From Mycolicibacterium hassiacum DSM 44199 (GTDB lineage Bacteria; Actinomycetota; Actinomycetes; Mycobacteriales; Mycobacteriaceae), in the NCBI RefSeq assembly GCF_900603025.1, contig NZ_LR026975.1:434001-498000 (forward strand): a stretch of 64,000 nucleotides of DNA, written 5' to 3'. The notes under the pieces were generated by a model. The model was not told the DNA's origin. It worked only from the letters and a program-made list of their open reading frames with translations, and did no database searches. The translations under genes were made by a program, and so were the position numbers. Shown piece after piece: positions 48,818 to 58,070 of this stretch (positions are counted from its first letter, which is position 1; each line of letters starts with the position of its first letter).

Positions 48818-49960
48818 TCACCCGGTGGGACGCCAGAACCCCTGAAATCCCTGCCCCGCGTTGGTGGTGCGGATCGGCGACAGCTGCACCGGATCACCGG
48901 CCTCGATCATCTGCCCGTTGCCGACGATCATCGCCACGTGCCCGTCCCACACCGCGAGGTCGCCCGGCCGCAGATCACCGGGGGCGACCGGCACGCCGAC
49001 GTCCTGCTCCTGCGCAAGCCGCGGGATCTCCAGTCCCGCTTGGCGGTAGGCCCACTGGGTGAGCCCGCTGCAGTCCAGCCCGACACCCGGGGTGGTGCCA
49101 CCCCACCGATAGGGCACGCCGAGTTGGGTCAGGGCATGACGAACCGCGTCGGCGGCGATCCGGTTCGGGGCCACGACGACGCTGCCGTCCGGCAGCGGGA
49201 CCGCCAGTCCCGAACCCGCCGCGGCCGCCTCCGTCGCCGGCTCCGGCCAGGTCAGGCCGGTCAGGTCGCTCAGTGTCGTCGCCCAGCCGCTGGCGGGGAC
49301 CACGCCGGCCGGTGCGGCGCTCACCGGGGCCGTCGCACCGCCGAACCCGCCCCATCCCGCGACCGGCTGACCCGCCGGGCGGGTGGCCGCCGCGGGTGCG
49401 CCGGCCCGCACCGGTGGGGCGGACACCGGCTCCGGCGGCACGGGCATCGGCTCCGGCGGCACCGTGGCGGCCCGCACCAGCCGGGTCTGATCGTCCAGGT
49501 CGGCGCGCAGCGCGGCGATGACCGCCACCGCCTCGGCGACGGCCTGCTCGGCCTCGGCGGTCAGCGCCGCCAGCCCCTGGGGCGAGTTCAGGAACGGTGC
49601 GAGCGCGGCGGCGCGCGCCTCGAACCGCTCGATGATCCCGCCGAGCCGCCGGTGGGCCCGCGCCACCGCGGCTCCGGCCGCGTCGGCGGCCGCCGCCAGC
49701 CGGTCGGTGTCATCGGCCAGCCCGTCGAGGGCCGCCGCGGTCGCGGCGACGAACCCCGCCGCCCCGTCCGCGCCCGCACCCGACCAGCGCCCGGCGGTCT
49801 GCCGCCAGCCCGACCGGGCCGCCGCCGACACCTCGGCGAGGGCGTCGCGGACACCGCGCAGCCCCGGCACCGGATCGGCGCCGGGTGGCCATCCGGGGCC
49901 CACCAGGGCCCGCAGTTCCCGCAGCCGCGCACCCACCGCCGCCACCACGTCGGCGGCCAA
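48818..49960 (-). CDS. NlpC/P60 (C40) peptidoglycan hydrolase with WXG-like N-terminal domain
   Basis: The protein has 380 residues. The C-terminal NlpC/P60 domain (about 265-380) has catalytic Cys297 in GLDCSGLTQWAYRQAG, His341 in GHVAMIVGNG and a third polar residue near E353, so it should cleave D-Glu-mDAP-type bonds. The N-terminal about 165 residues are helical with a W-x-G turn (RWSGAGADG, W59-G61) like WXG100 proteins; a Pro/Ala linker follows. No signal peptide. It begins one base after the stop of a small YxxxD type VII substrate gene, suggesting co-export. TTG 49960 is the likely start, GTG 49948 an alternative. Confidence 0.85.
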   Translation of the reverse strand: MAADVVAAVGARLRELRALVGPGWPPGADPVPGLRGVRDALAEVSAAARSGWRQTAGRWSGAGADGAAGFVAATAAALDGLADDTDRLAAAADAAGAAVARAHRRLGGIIERFEARAAALAPFLNSPQGLAALTAEAEQAVAEAVAVIAALRADLDDQTRLVRAATVPPEPMPVPPEPVSAPPVRAGAPAAATRPAGQPVAGWGGFGGATAPVSAAPAGVVPASGWATTLSDLTGLTWPEPATEAAAAGSGLAVPLPDGSVVVAPNRIAADAVRHALTQLGVPYRWGGTTPGVGLDCSGLTQWAYRQAGLEIPRLAQEQDVGVPVAPGDLRPGDLAVWDGHVAMIVGNGQMIEAGDPVQLSPIRTTNAGQGFQGFWRPTG

Positions 49961-49961
49961 A

Positions 49962-50252
49962 CTAGCTCCCGGCGATGCGGTCCGCGGCGTGGCCGTCCGC
50001 CCCGTCGTAGGCGTCGGCCGCCCGGTGCGCCAGACGCTGCGCCGCGGCGAACCGGCCGCTCAACCCGGTGAGCCGATCGGCGCCGTCGGTCACCGCCGCC
50101 GCCAGGGCGGCCACGAACTCGGCGGCCACCGGCCCCAGGGCCGACGGTGGCACCGGTAACGAGGACAGGGACGCGGCCGCGGCGGCGAGGTCGGCCGCGC
50201 ATGCGGCGTTGGCACGGCCGAATGCGTGGATCGAGTCGATGTCGGCGAACAT
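49962..50252 (-). CDS. Type VII secretion target, EspC/DUF2580-like
   Basis: The protein has 96 residues. Two Ala-rich helices surround a central turn at about residues 32-41 ([10 protein letters not shown]), and a YxxxD export signal, Y82-D86, sits near the C-terminus followed by AADRIAG. Small ESX substrates of this plan form heterodimers whose signal is read by EccC. It starts ATG 50252, shares a transcript with the NlpC/P60 gene, and is divergent from upp. M. tuberculosis carries sapM (Rv3310) in this interval instead. Confidence 0.8.
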   Translation of the reverse strand: MFADIDSIHAFGRANAACAADLAAAAASLSSLPVPPSALGPVAAEFVAALAAAVTDGADRLTGLSGRFAAAQRLAHRAADAYDGADGHAADRIAGS

Positions 50253-50327
50253 GCGAGTAGGACGTCGACGGGCGCGGGCCGGTTCCATCCGCGTGCATTC
50301 CGGTGCCGTTCGGCTAGGGTGCGGCCC

Positions 50328-50951
50328 ATGGATGTGCGCGTTGTCGACCACCCGCTGGCCGCCGCCCGGCTCACCACCCTGCGTGACGAGAACACCGACA
50401 ACGCGGCCTTCCGTGCGGCGCTGCGCGACCTGACCCTGATGCTGGTCTACGAGGCCACCCGCAACGCGGCCACCGAGCAGGTGCCGGTGCGCACCCCGGT
50501 GGCCGAGACCACCGGACACCGGCTGGCCAATCCGCCGCTGCTGGTGCCGGTGCTGCGCGCCGGGCTGGGCATGGTGGACCAGGCGCACGCGCTGATTCCC
50601 GAGGCGCGGGTGGGCTTCGTCGGGGTCGCCCGCGACGAGGAAACGCTCAAGCCCACACCGTATCTGGAGTCGCTGCCGGACGACCTGAGCGATCAGCCGG
50701 TGTTCGTGCTCGACCCGATGCTGGCCACCGGCGGGTCGATGGTGCACACCCTGCAGTTGTTGCAGTGCCGCAACGCCACCGACATCACCGCGATCTGCGT
50801 GGTGGTCGCGCCACAGGGACTGGCCGCGGTGGAGAAGGTCGCGCCCGGCATCCGGTTGTTCACCGCGACCATCGACCAGGGGCTCAACGAGATCGCCTAC
50901 ATCGTGCCGGGTCTCGGTGACGCGGGTGACCGCCAGTTCGGGCCCCGGTAA
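50328..50951 (+). CDS. upp: Uracil phosphoribosyltransferase
   Basis: The protein has 207 residues. It makes UMP from uracil and PRPP. The PRPP-binding motif is [37 protein letters not shown] is the N-terminal flexible region and [19 protein letters not shown] the uracil loop. A -10 TAGGGT at 50315-50320 precedes the ATG by seven bases, giving a leaderless message. Homologue of Rv3309c. Confidence 0.97.
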   Translation: MDVRVVDHPLAAARLTTLRDENTDNAAFRAALRDLTLMLVYEATRNAATEQVPVRTPVAETTGHRLANPPLLVPVLRAGLGMVDQAHALIPEARVGFVGVARDEETLKPTPYLESLPDDLSDQPVFVLDPMLATGGSMVHTLQLLQCRNATDITAICVVVAPQGLAAVEKVAPGIRLFTATIDQGLNEIAYIVPGLGDAGDRQFGPR

Positions 50952-50969
50952 CAGCCGCGCGGGGTCCTG

Positions 50970-52613
50970 TCACAGCCCGTACTGCTGCAGCGAATCGAGC
51001 ACCGTGTCCTGCACTCGACGGGCCCGTGCTCGTGCCGCGGCCAGGTCGCTGACGTCGGCGCAGCGAACCTCGATGTAGCACTTGACTTTCGGCTCGGTGC
51101 CCGACGGGCGCACCGCCACCCGCACCGAGGTCTCGCCGTCGCCGCCGGCCAGGATCACCGCATCGGTGCGCAGCGGGCCGGTCTCGGCCGACAGATCGGT
51201 CATCGTGACGGCGTGGCCGGCCAGGCGGTCGGGCGGCGCGGCGCGCAACCGGGCCATCAGCGCCGCGGCCTCGTCGAGGTCGGCCACCCGCCGCGACCGG
51301 GCGGTGGTGGTGTGCACCCCGTGGCGGCGCGCCAGCTCGTCGAGCGCGTCGAGCACGGTGCGGCCGCGGAGCTTGAGCGCGGCGACCAGATCGCACACCA
51401 GCACCGCGGCGCTGATGCCGTCCTTGTCGCGCACCGCCGACGGGTCCACGCAGTGCCCGATCGCCTCCTCGTAGGCGTAGACCAGGGTGTGTCCGGGCAG
51501 GCCCTGATCGGCGCGGGCCAGCCACTTGAACCCGGTCAGCGTCTCGACATGGCGCGCACCGTGGTCGGCCGCGATCGCCGCCAGCATGCGCGACGACACC
51601 ACGCTGCTGGCCACCACGGTGGCCGCCGCCACCGGGCCGGGATCGATCTGCGTCAGCAGGTAATCGCCGAGCAGCCAACCGGTTTCGTCTCCGGTCAGCA
51701 TCCGCCAGCCGTCCGGGGTGGGCACCCCGACCGCGCACCGGTCGGCGTCGGGATCCAGCGCGATCGCGACCTCGGCGTCGACTTCGGCGGCCAGCCGCAG
51801 CAGCGCGTCGGTGGCGCCTGGCTCCTCCGGGTTGGGGAACGTCACGGTGGGGAAGTCCGGGTCGGGGGCGAATTGCTCCTCGACGACGTGGACGTCGCCG
51901 AAGCCGGCCCGCGCCAGCGCGTCGAGGGCGAACTCGCCGCCCACACCGTGCAGCGGGGTGAGCGCGATCCGCACCGACCCGTGGCTGCGCCGCACCTGCG
52001 CTGCCCGCTCGACATAGCGCTGCACGTCGTCGACACCGGTGGGCACCACCGGCTTACGGGGTATCTCGTCGGCGTAGGGGGCCGCGGCCATCGCGGCCTC
52101 GATCTCGCGGTCGATCGGCGGCACGATCGGAAAGCCGTCCTGCCAGTACACCTTGAACCCGTTGTCCGACGGCGGATTGTGCGACGCGGTGATCTGAATG
52201 CCCGCCACCGCCGGCGCATGCCGCACCGTGAACGCCACCACCGGGGTGGGCACTGCGGCGAACATCAGCCGCACTGTGAACCCCTGGGCAGCAAGCACTT
52301 CGGCGGTGGCCAGGGCGAACTCGTCGGATCCGTGCCGGGCGTCGCGGCCCACCACCACCTCGTGTCCGCCGAGCCCCCGGTCCTTGAGCACCTTGGCGAC
52401 GGCCCAGGTGGCCCGCATCACCACCGCAAGGTTCATGCCGTTGGGCCCGGCCCGTAGCGGACCGCGCAGCCCGGCGGTGCCGAAGGTCAGCGGGCGGGCG
52501 AACCGCTCCTCGAGCTCTTCGGGGCTGCACGCGGCCAGTTCGGCGGCGCTGGCCGGGTCCGGATCGTGGGCGATCCACTCCTGCGCGGTCGGTGCGGTCC
52601 GCGTCTCCGTCAT
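50970..52613 (-). CDS. pmmB: Phosphomannomutase/phosphopentomutase-type alpha-D-phosphohexomutase
   Basis: The protein has 547 residues. The catalytic phosphoserine loop is ITASHNPPSDNGFKVY; the metal loop is IALDPDADRCAVG; the sugar loop is YAYEEAIGHCVDP; the phosphate-binding loop is RPSGTEPKVKCY. It is the homologue of M. tuberculosis PmmB (Rv3308). Lying among nucleoside phosphorylases it may work as a phosphopentomutase on ribose-1-phosphate; that role is inferred from context. It is convergent with upp. Confidence 0.92.
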   Translation of the reverse strand: MTETRTAPTAQEWIAHDPDPASAAELAACSPEELEERFARPLTFGTAGLRGPLRAGPNGMNLAVVMRATWAVAKVLKDRGLGGHEVVVGRDARHGSDEFALATAEVLAAQGFTVRLMFAAVPTPVVAFTVRHAPAVAGIQITASHNPPSDNGFKVYWQDGFPIVPPIDREIEAAMAAAPYADEIPRKPVVPTGVDDVQRYVERAAQVRRSHGSVRIALTPLHGVGGEFALDALARAGFGDVHVVEEQFAPDPDFPTVTFPNPEEPGATDALLRLAAEVDAEVAIALDPDADRCAVGVPTPDGWRMLTGDETGWLLGDYLLTQIDPGPVAAATVVASSVVSSRMLAAIAADHGARHVETLTGFKWLARADQGLPGHTLVYAYEEAIGHCVDPSAVRDKDGISAAVLVCDLVAALKLRGRTVLDALDELARRHGVHTTTARSRRVADLDEAAALMARLRAAPPDRLAGHAVTMTDLSAETGPLRTDAVILAGGDGETSVRVAVRPSGTEPKVKCYIEVRCADVSDLAAARARARRVQDTVLDSLQQYGL

Positions 52614-52715
52614 GCCGGTAGTGTGCCCGCTTTGGTTTCGGCGTACGCGTATGGCCGCGGCTCCCGGGGCGATGAACACCGCCGCCGGTCCCGGCCGAGG
52701 CCTGCCGAATACTGG

Positions 52716-53807
52716 ATGGCGATGACGAGGACGGCGCTGCGGTGGGCGCTGCTGGCGGCGGTGACCTATCCGCTCACGCGGTGGGGCGTCCCGTCGGCGG
52801 CGCTGTTCGCCGCCCTGGTGGTCGGCGCCGCCCTCGCGTTGGCGTCGCTGGCGCCGGCCCAGGTGCCCCGGCGGCTCGGGGTGGCCGCGCAGGGCGTGCT
52901 GGGCGTCTTCATCGGCACCATGGTGCACCGCGACGCCGCCGACGCCCTGGGCCCGGACTGGCCGATCGTGCTGGCCATCGCGGCGGCGACGCTGCTGCTC
53001 AGCGTGGTGTGCGGGGCCCTGCTGGCGCTGCACCGCGACGTCAGCACGCTGACCGGATCCCTGGCCCTGGTCGCGGGCGGGGCGTCCGGGCTGGTCGCGA
53101 TCACCCGGGAACTCGGCGGTGACGACCGGGTCGTCTCGGTCGTGCAGTACCTGCGGGTCGGTCTGATCACCGCGTCGATGCCGGTGGTGGTGGCGCTGAT
53201 CTACCACGTCGACAGCGCCCCGGCGGAGGTCGTCGACGACGGCGACGCCGCGCCCTGGTACCTGAGCCTGGCGCTGCTGGTCGCGCTCGTGGCCGTGGGC
53301 GGCGCGCTGGCTCGGCGGGTCCGGATGCCCGGCGCGGGGCTGCTCGGGCCGTTGGCGTTGACCGTACTGCTGGAGTTGACCGGCCTGTCGTTCGGGTTGG
53401 CCGTGCCGGCGCTGCTGGTGCAGGTCGGCTACGTGGTGGTCGGCTGGCAGGCCGGGCTGGCGTTCACCCGGGAGTCGCTGCGCACGGTCGGGCGGATCCT
53501 GCCGACGGCGATCGCGCTGATCGTGCTGCTCGGTGTGGTCAGCGCGGGGCTCGGGGTGGTGCTCGCGCGCGTGGCCGGGCTCACACCGCTGGAGGGATAC
53601 CTGGCCACCAGCCCGGGCGGGGTGTATGCGGTGCTGGCGACGGCGGTCGAGACCGGCGCCAACGTCACGTTCGTCATCGCCGCTCAGGTCGTGCGCATTC
53701 TGCTGATGCTGTTCGGGGCGCCGGTGCTGGCCCGGATCGCGGTCCGCATCGACCGTCGCCGCGCCCGCCGGTCGCGCCACGCCGGGACCGTCAGAGCCGG
53801 GCGATGA
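52716..53807 (+). CDS. AbrB-family membrane protein (PF05145 type)
   Basis: The protein has 363 residues and about ten transmembrane helices. Two repeats are recognisable, each beginning with a GxxxP-like turn and [14 protein letters not shown], then [35 protein letters not shown], and later [37 protein letters not shown]. This is the AbrB/ammonia-monooxygenase-like family of predicted transporters, unrelated to the AbrB DNA-binding regulator. Function unknown. ATG 52716 or 52722. It overlaps deoD convergently by 17 bp. Confidence 0.85.
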   Translation: MAMTRTALRWALLAAVTYPLTRWGVPSAALFAALVVGAALALASLAPAQVPRRLGVAAQGVLGVFIGTMVHRDAADALGPDWPIVLAIAAATLLLSVVCGALLALHRDVSTLTGSLALVAGGASGLVAITRELGGDDRVVSVVQYLRVGLITASMPVVVALIYHVDSAPAEVVDDGDAAPWYLSLALLVALVAVGGALARRVRMPGAGLLGPLALTVLLELTGLSFGLAVPALLVQVGYVVVGWQAGLAFTRESLRTVGRILPTAIALIVLLGVVSAGLGVVLARVAGLTPLEGYLATSPGGVYAVLATAVETGANVTFVIAAQVVRILLMLFGAPVLARIAVRIDRRRARRSRHAGTVRAGR

Positions 53808-54582
53808 CCTGCGACAGCAGCGCACCCATCCGCGCCGCCGACCGACGGCCCGCGGCCAGCACCTCCTCGTGGTTGAGCGGCTGCCCGGTCATCCCGGCCG
53901 CCAGGTTGGTCACCAGCGACACCCCCAGCACCGCGGCACCGGCCGCCCGGGCGGCGATCGTCTCGTGCACCGTCGACATCCCCACCAGATCCGCGCCCAG
54001 CGTGCGCAGCATCCGGATCTCGGCCGGGGTCTCGTACTGCGGACCGGGCAGGCCGGCGTACACCCCCTCGGCCAGGTCCGGGTCGACCTCGCGGGCCAGC
54101 GCCCGCAGCCGCGGCGCGTACGCGTCGACCATGTCGACGAACTGCGGGCCGACCAGCGGCGACCGACCGGTGAGGTTGAGGTGGTCGCTGATCAGCACCG
54201 GCTGGCCCACCGCGTAGTCGGCGCGCAGACCACCCGCGGCGTTGGTCAGCACCACGGTGTGCGCCCCGGCCGCGCACGCCGCGCGCACCGGATGCACCAC
54301 GTGGGCCGGGTCGTAGCCCTCGTAGGCGTGGATGCGCCCGACCAGCGCCAGCACCCGGCTGCGGCCGATCCGCAGCGCCAGCACCTCGCCGCGGTGGCCC
54401 TCGGCGCTCGGGGGAGAGAAGCCGGGCAGCTCGGCCATCGGCACCACCGCGACCGGGTCGCCCAGCTCGGCGACCGCGGGCGCCCAGCCCGAGCCCAGCA
54501 CCACCGCGACGTCGTAGCCGTCGACCCCGGTGCGGTCGCGGATCGCGTCCGCCGCGGCAGCAACCACATCCGGCGTCGTCAC
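53791..54582 (-). CDS. deoD: Purine nucleoside phosphorylase
   Basis: The protein has 263 residues and is of the trimeric PNP class (as Rv3307), not the hexameric DeoD of E. coli. Seen are VVLGSGWAP (phosphate), [43 protein letters not shown] and [24 protein letters not shown]. It releases purine base and ribose-1-phosphate from inosine and guanosine forms. GTG 54582 gives [16 protein letters not shown]. It overlaps the AbrB-type gene. Confidence 0.96.
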   Translation of the reverse strand: MTTPDVVAAAADAIRDRTGVDGYDVAVVLGSGWAPAVAELGDPVAVVPMAELPGFSPPSAEGHRGEVLALRIGRSRVLALVGRIHAYEGYDPAHVVHPVRAACAAGAHTVVLTNAAGGLRADYAVGQPVLISDHLNLTGRSPLVGPQFVDMVDAYAPRLRALAREVDPDLAEGVYAGLPGPQYETPAEIRMLRTLGADLVGMSTVHETIAARAAGAAVLGVSLVTNLAAGMTGQPLNHEEVLAAGRRSAARMGALLSQVIARL

Positions 54583-54634
54583 GGTGCGCAGCTTAGCCGT
54601 CGCGTGACCGGTGCCCGCCCGGTGAGATACTTCG

Positions 54635-54727
54635 ATGGTGTCAGCCGCCAACCCCCCTCGCCGCGCGGACGCCGCCCCCCGGTGGTGCGGTGATTCGGCG
54701 GTACACGCCCGGAGGCGGGCGCGATGA
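54635..54727 (+). CDS. Possible 30-codon upstream ORF before the amidohydrolase
   Basis: ATG 54635 starts [20 protein letters not shown] and ends HARRRAR with TGA at 54725-54727, overlapping the ATG of the next gene as ATGA. The size and coupling resemble a leader peptide, but there is no similarity to a known leader and chance cannot be excluded. Confidence 0.25.
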   Translation: MVSAANPPRRADAAPRWCGDSAVHARRRAR

Positions 54728-55908
54728 CACTTCCCGAGGCCGCCAATCGCTGGCTGGACGCGCACTACGCGGATCTGGTCGCGTGGCGCCGCCACATCCA
54801 CGCCCACCCCGAGTTGGGCCGGCAGGAGTTCGCCACCACCCAGTTCGTGGCCTCACATCTGGCCGAGGCCGGGCTCAACCCCAAGGTGCTGCCCGGGGGC
54901 ACCGGGCTGACCTGCGATATCGGTCCCGACAGCGGGGCGAGGATCGCGCTGCGCGCCGACATGGACGCGCTGCCGATGGCCGAACGCACCGGCGCCCCGT
55001 ACGCGTCGGTGGTGCCGAATGTCGCCCACGCCTGCGGGCATGACGCGCACACCGCGATCCTGCTGGGCACCGCGATGGTGCTGGCATCGGTGCCGGAGCT
55101 GCCGGTGGGGGTGCGGCTGTTGTTCCAGCCGGCCGAGGAGTTGATGCCCGGCGGGGCGCTCGACGCGATCGCGGCGGGCGCGCTGACCGGGGTGTCGCGC
55201 ATTTTCGCGTTGCACTGCGACCCGCGGCTGGCCGTCGGCAAGGTGGCGGTGCGGCCCGGGCCGATCACCTCGGCCGCCGATCAGCTCGAGGTCACGCTGC
55301 ACTCGCACGGTGGGCACACGTCGCGTCCGCACCTGACCGGTGATTTGGTGTACGGGCTGGGCACCCTGATCACCGGGGTGCCGGGCGTCCTGTCGCGGCG
55401 CATCGACCCCCGCAACTCGACGGTGATGGTGTGGGGCGCGGTCAACGCCGGCACCGCCGCCAACGCGATCCCGCAGACCGGGACGTTGGCCGGAACCATC
55501 CGCACCGCCAGCCGCGACACCTGGGAGGGCCTGGAATCGCTTGTCGAGGAAGTGATCTCGTCGCTGCTGGCACCGCTGAACCTGGACCACACGCTGCAGT
55601 ACCGCCGCGGTGTGCCGCCGGTGGTCAACGAGGAGATCTCCACCCGCATCCTCACCCACGCGATCGAGGCCGTCGGGCCCGATGTCCTCTGCGACACCCG
55701 TCAGTCCGGCGGTGGCGAGGATTTCTCCTGGTATCTGGAGGAGGTGCCGGGCGCGATGGCCCGGCTCGGGGTGTGGAACGGGCGGGGACCCCAACTCGAC
55801 CTGCACCAGCCGAACTTCGACATCGACGAGCGCGCGATGGCGGTCGGGGTACGGGTGATGGTCAACATCGTCGATCAGGCCGCCCAGGTCTCGAACCAAG
55901 GCCGCTAG
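54724..55908 (+). CDS. amiA1: M20D-family N-acyl amino acid amidohydrolase
   Basis: The protein has 394 residues. It belongs to the metallopeptidase M20D family: [44 protein letters not shown] (metal His/Asp), [12 protein letters not shown] (catalytic Glu) and [15 protein letters not shown]. It likely hydrolyses an N-acyl or peptide amide in the cytoplasm. M. tuberculosis has two adjacent copies, amiB1 and amiA1 (Rv3306c, Rv3305c); only one is present here, and position next to the GGCT gene favours amiA1. Confidence 0.92.
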   Translation: MTLPEAANRWLDAHYADLVAWRRHIHAHPELGRQEFATTQFVASHLAEAGLNPKVLPGGTGLTCDIGPDSGARIALRADMDALPMAERTGAPYASVVPNVAHACGHDAHTAILLGTAMVLASVPELPVGVRLLFQPAEELMPGGALDAIAAGALTGVSRIFALHCDPRLAVGKVAVRPGPITSAADQLEVTLHSHGGHTSRPHLTGDLVYGLGTLITGVPGVLSRRIDPRNSTVMVWGAVNAGTAANAIPQTGTLAGTIRTASRDTWEGLESLVEEVISSLLAPLNLDHTLQYRRGVPPVVNEEISTRILTHAIEAVGPDVLCDTRQSGGGEDFSWYLEEVPGAMARLGVWNGRGPQLDLHQPNFDIDERAMAVGVRVMVNIVDQAAQVSNQGR

Positions 55909-55975
55909 AGCAAACTGACCCGGCCGTCCTCGAGGCTGCCCGGCACGGCGGCGCCGACGATGCTGCCGGTCTGTC

Positions 55976-56452
55976 TCAGCGCGCGCCGGGACCGATGTTG
56001 CGTGATGGGCGGGTTCGCAGGTCGTGTACGTATTCCGGTGGTGCCCCGGCTTTTTCGGCAGCGTCGGCCATCACACCTAGGTAACGTGCCGACGGCAGGC
56101 CGCCTTCCCAGGCGTCGACGACATACAGCCAGGCGAGCACCGGGCCGTCACCGCTGTCGGATGAGATGCGGTGTACCCGGGCACGGATCTTCTTGTGGAT
56201 GCCGAGCTCCGCGCCTTCCCAGCGGTCGAGGTTCTCCTCGTCCTCCTTGGTCACGTCGTAGAGCACCACGAACACCCGGTAGGCGGGGTCCTCGACGACC
56301 GTGGCCAGCGCGCCTTCCCAGCCGATGTCCTCGCCGGCAAAGGTCAACCGCCAGCCGTAGAGCCATCCGGTGCCCGCCATCGGCGAATGAGGAGCCCGCT
56401 GGAGCATCTGCTCCGGATCCATGTTGGACCCGTACGCGGCGTAAAGCGGCAC
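55976..56452 (-). CDS. Gamma-glutamylcyclotransferase-like protein
   Basis: The protein has 158 residues. It begins LYAAYGSNMDPEQML, the nucleotide/substrate-like YGSN loop of the GGCT fold, and has the acidic segment DVTKEDEENLDRWEGAELGIHKK, where Glu is the presumed catalytic acid. Homologue of Rv3304. It may act on gamma-glutamyl peptides, but no substrate is proven for this group. GTG 56452. It is divergent from lpdA. Confidence 0.85.
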   Translation of the reverse strand: MPLYAAYGSNMDPEQMLQRAPHSPMAGTGWLYGWRLTFAGEDIGWEGALATVVEDPAYRVFVVLYDVTKEDEENLDRWEGAELGIHKKIRARVHRISSDSGDGPVLAWLYVVDAWEGGLPSARYLGVMADAAEKAGAPPEYVHDLRTRPSRNIGPGAR

Positions 56453-56518
56453 GAAGAAAGATTAAAGCCTGCCCTCCTCGATGGGTGCGCGACCACCCTC
56501 TTAGCTAGCGTTGACACC

Positions 56519-57958
56519 GTGCCAAGCCGTAAGCCCACCCGGATCGTGATCATCGGCGGTGGCCCCGCCGGCTACGAAGCGGCGTTGGTCGCCGCCGCCC
56601 GCGGACCCGACGTGGCCGACGTCACCGTGGTCGACTCCGACGGTATCGGCGGTGCGTGCGTGTTGTACGACTGCGTGCCGTCGAAAACATTCATCGCGTC
56701 GACCGGGGTGCGCACCGAGCTGCGGCGGGCGCCGGCGCTCGGTTTCGACATCGAGTTCGACGACGCCAAGACCGACGTCGTCACGATCAATGAGCGGGTG
56801 AAGCGGCTGGCGGCCGCGCAGTCCGCCGATATCGAACGGCGGTTGCGCAGCCAGGGCGTGAAGCTGATCGCGGGCCGCGGCGAGCTTGTCGACGAGATGC
56901 CGGGCATGGCCGTGCACACCGTCCAGGTCACCGCGCACGACGGCAGCGTCCACACGCTGCAGGCCGATGTGGTGCTGATCGCCACCGGCGCCAGCCCGCG
57001 GGTGCTGCCCAACGCCCGGCCCGACGGCGAACTCATCCTGAACTGGCGCCAGCTCTACGACCTCAAGAAGCTGCCCGAACATCTGGTGGTCGTCGGGTCC
57101 GGCGTCACCGGTGCGGAGTTCGTCAACGCCTACACCGAGCTCGGGGTCAAGGTCACGGTGGTGGCCAGCCGTGATCAGATCCTGCCGCACGAGGACTCCG
57201 ACGCCGCCGCCGTGCTCGAGGAGGTGTTCGCCGCGCGCGGGGTGACGCTGCTCAAGAACGCCCGTGCGGAGTCGGTCGTGCGCAAGGGGCCCGACCCGCG
57301 CGACGGCGTGGTGGTGACCATGACCGACGGCCGTCAGGTGGAGGGCAGCCACGCGCTCATCACGGTCGGATCGGTGCCCAACACCAGCGGCCTGGGGCTG
57401 GAGCGGGTCGGGATCGAGCTGGGCGAGGGCGGCTACCTGAAGGTCGACCGGGTGTCGCGCACCGCGGTGCCGGGCATCTACGCCGCCGGGGACTGCACCG
57501 GGCTGATGCTGCTGGCGTCGGTCGCGGCGATGCAGGGCCGCATCGCGATGTATCACGCGCTGGGGGAGGGGCTGGAGCCGATTCGGCTGCGCACCGTGGC
57601 GGCGGCGGTGTTCACCCGCCCCGAGATCGCCGCGGTCGGGGTGCCGCAGCGGATGATCGACGACGGGTCGGTGCCGGCGCGCACGATCATGCTGCCGCTC
57701 AACACCAATGCCCGGGCCAAGATGTCGAGCCTGCGCCGTGGTTTCGTCAAGATCTTCTGCCGGCCGGCGACCGGGGTGGTGATCGGCGGGGTGGTGGTCG
57801 CGCCCATCGCCTCCGAACTGATCCTGCCGATCGCGCTGGCGGTGCAGAACGGCAACACCGTGGCGGATCTGGCGCAGACGTTCTCGGTGTATCCGTCGCT
57901 GTCGGGGTCGATCACCGAGGCCGCCCGGCAGCTGATGGCCCACGACGATCTGGACTGA
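56519..57958 (+). CDS. lpdA: NAD(P)H quinone reductase / flavoprotein disulfide reductase LpdA
   Basis: The protein has 479 residues. FAD motif is IVIIGGGPAGYEAA; NAD(P) motif is VVVGSGVTGAEFVNAY; C-terminal FAD segment is GIYAAGDCTGL. Residues 42-56 read GIGGACVLYDCVPSK with two Cys (47 and 52) at the spacing of the active disulfide of lipoamide dehydrogenases. The C-terminal His-Glu pair of such enzymes (HPTLSE) is replaced by YPSLSG, so it is not a normal lipoamide dehydrogenase. Followed by glpD, as lpdA-glpD2 in M. tuberculosis (Rv3303c-Rv3302c). Leaderless GTG: -10 TAGCGT at 56506-56511. Confidence 0.93.
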   Translation: MPSRKPTRIVIIGGGPAGYEAALVAAARGPDVADVTVVDSDGIGGACVLYDCVPSKTFIASTGVRTELRRAPALGFDIEFDDAKTDVVTINERVKRLAAAQSADIERRLRSQGVKLIAGRGELVDEMPGMAVHTVQVTAHDGSVHTLQADVVLIATGASPRVLPNARPDGELILNWRQLYDLKKLPEHLVVVGSGVTGAEFVNAYTELGVKVTVVASRDQILPHEDSDAAAVLEEVFAARGVTLLKNARAESVVRKGPDPRDGVVVTMTDGRQVEGSHALITVGSVPNTSGLGLERVGIELGEGGYLKVDRVSRTAVPGIYAAGDCTGLMLLASVAAMQGRIAMYHALGEGLEPIRLRTVAAAVFTRPEIAAVGVPQRMIDDGSVPARTIMLPLNTNARAKMSSLRRGFVKIFCRPATGVVIGGVVVAPIASELILPIALAVQNGNTVADLAQTFSVYPSLSGSITEAARQLMAHDDLD

Positions 57959-58070
57959 CCGACCGCCGACCAGCCGGTTTCGGTCCCGTGCGGCACTCAC
58001 CCGAACCCGGCCGATCCACGTAAGGTGGGGGTTGGGCCGACGTACCGACGAGTAACTAGGAGTGCCTCCG

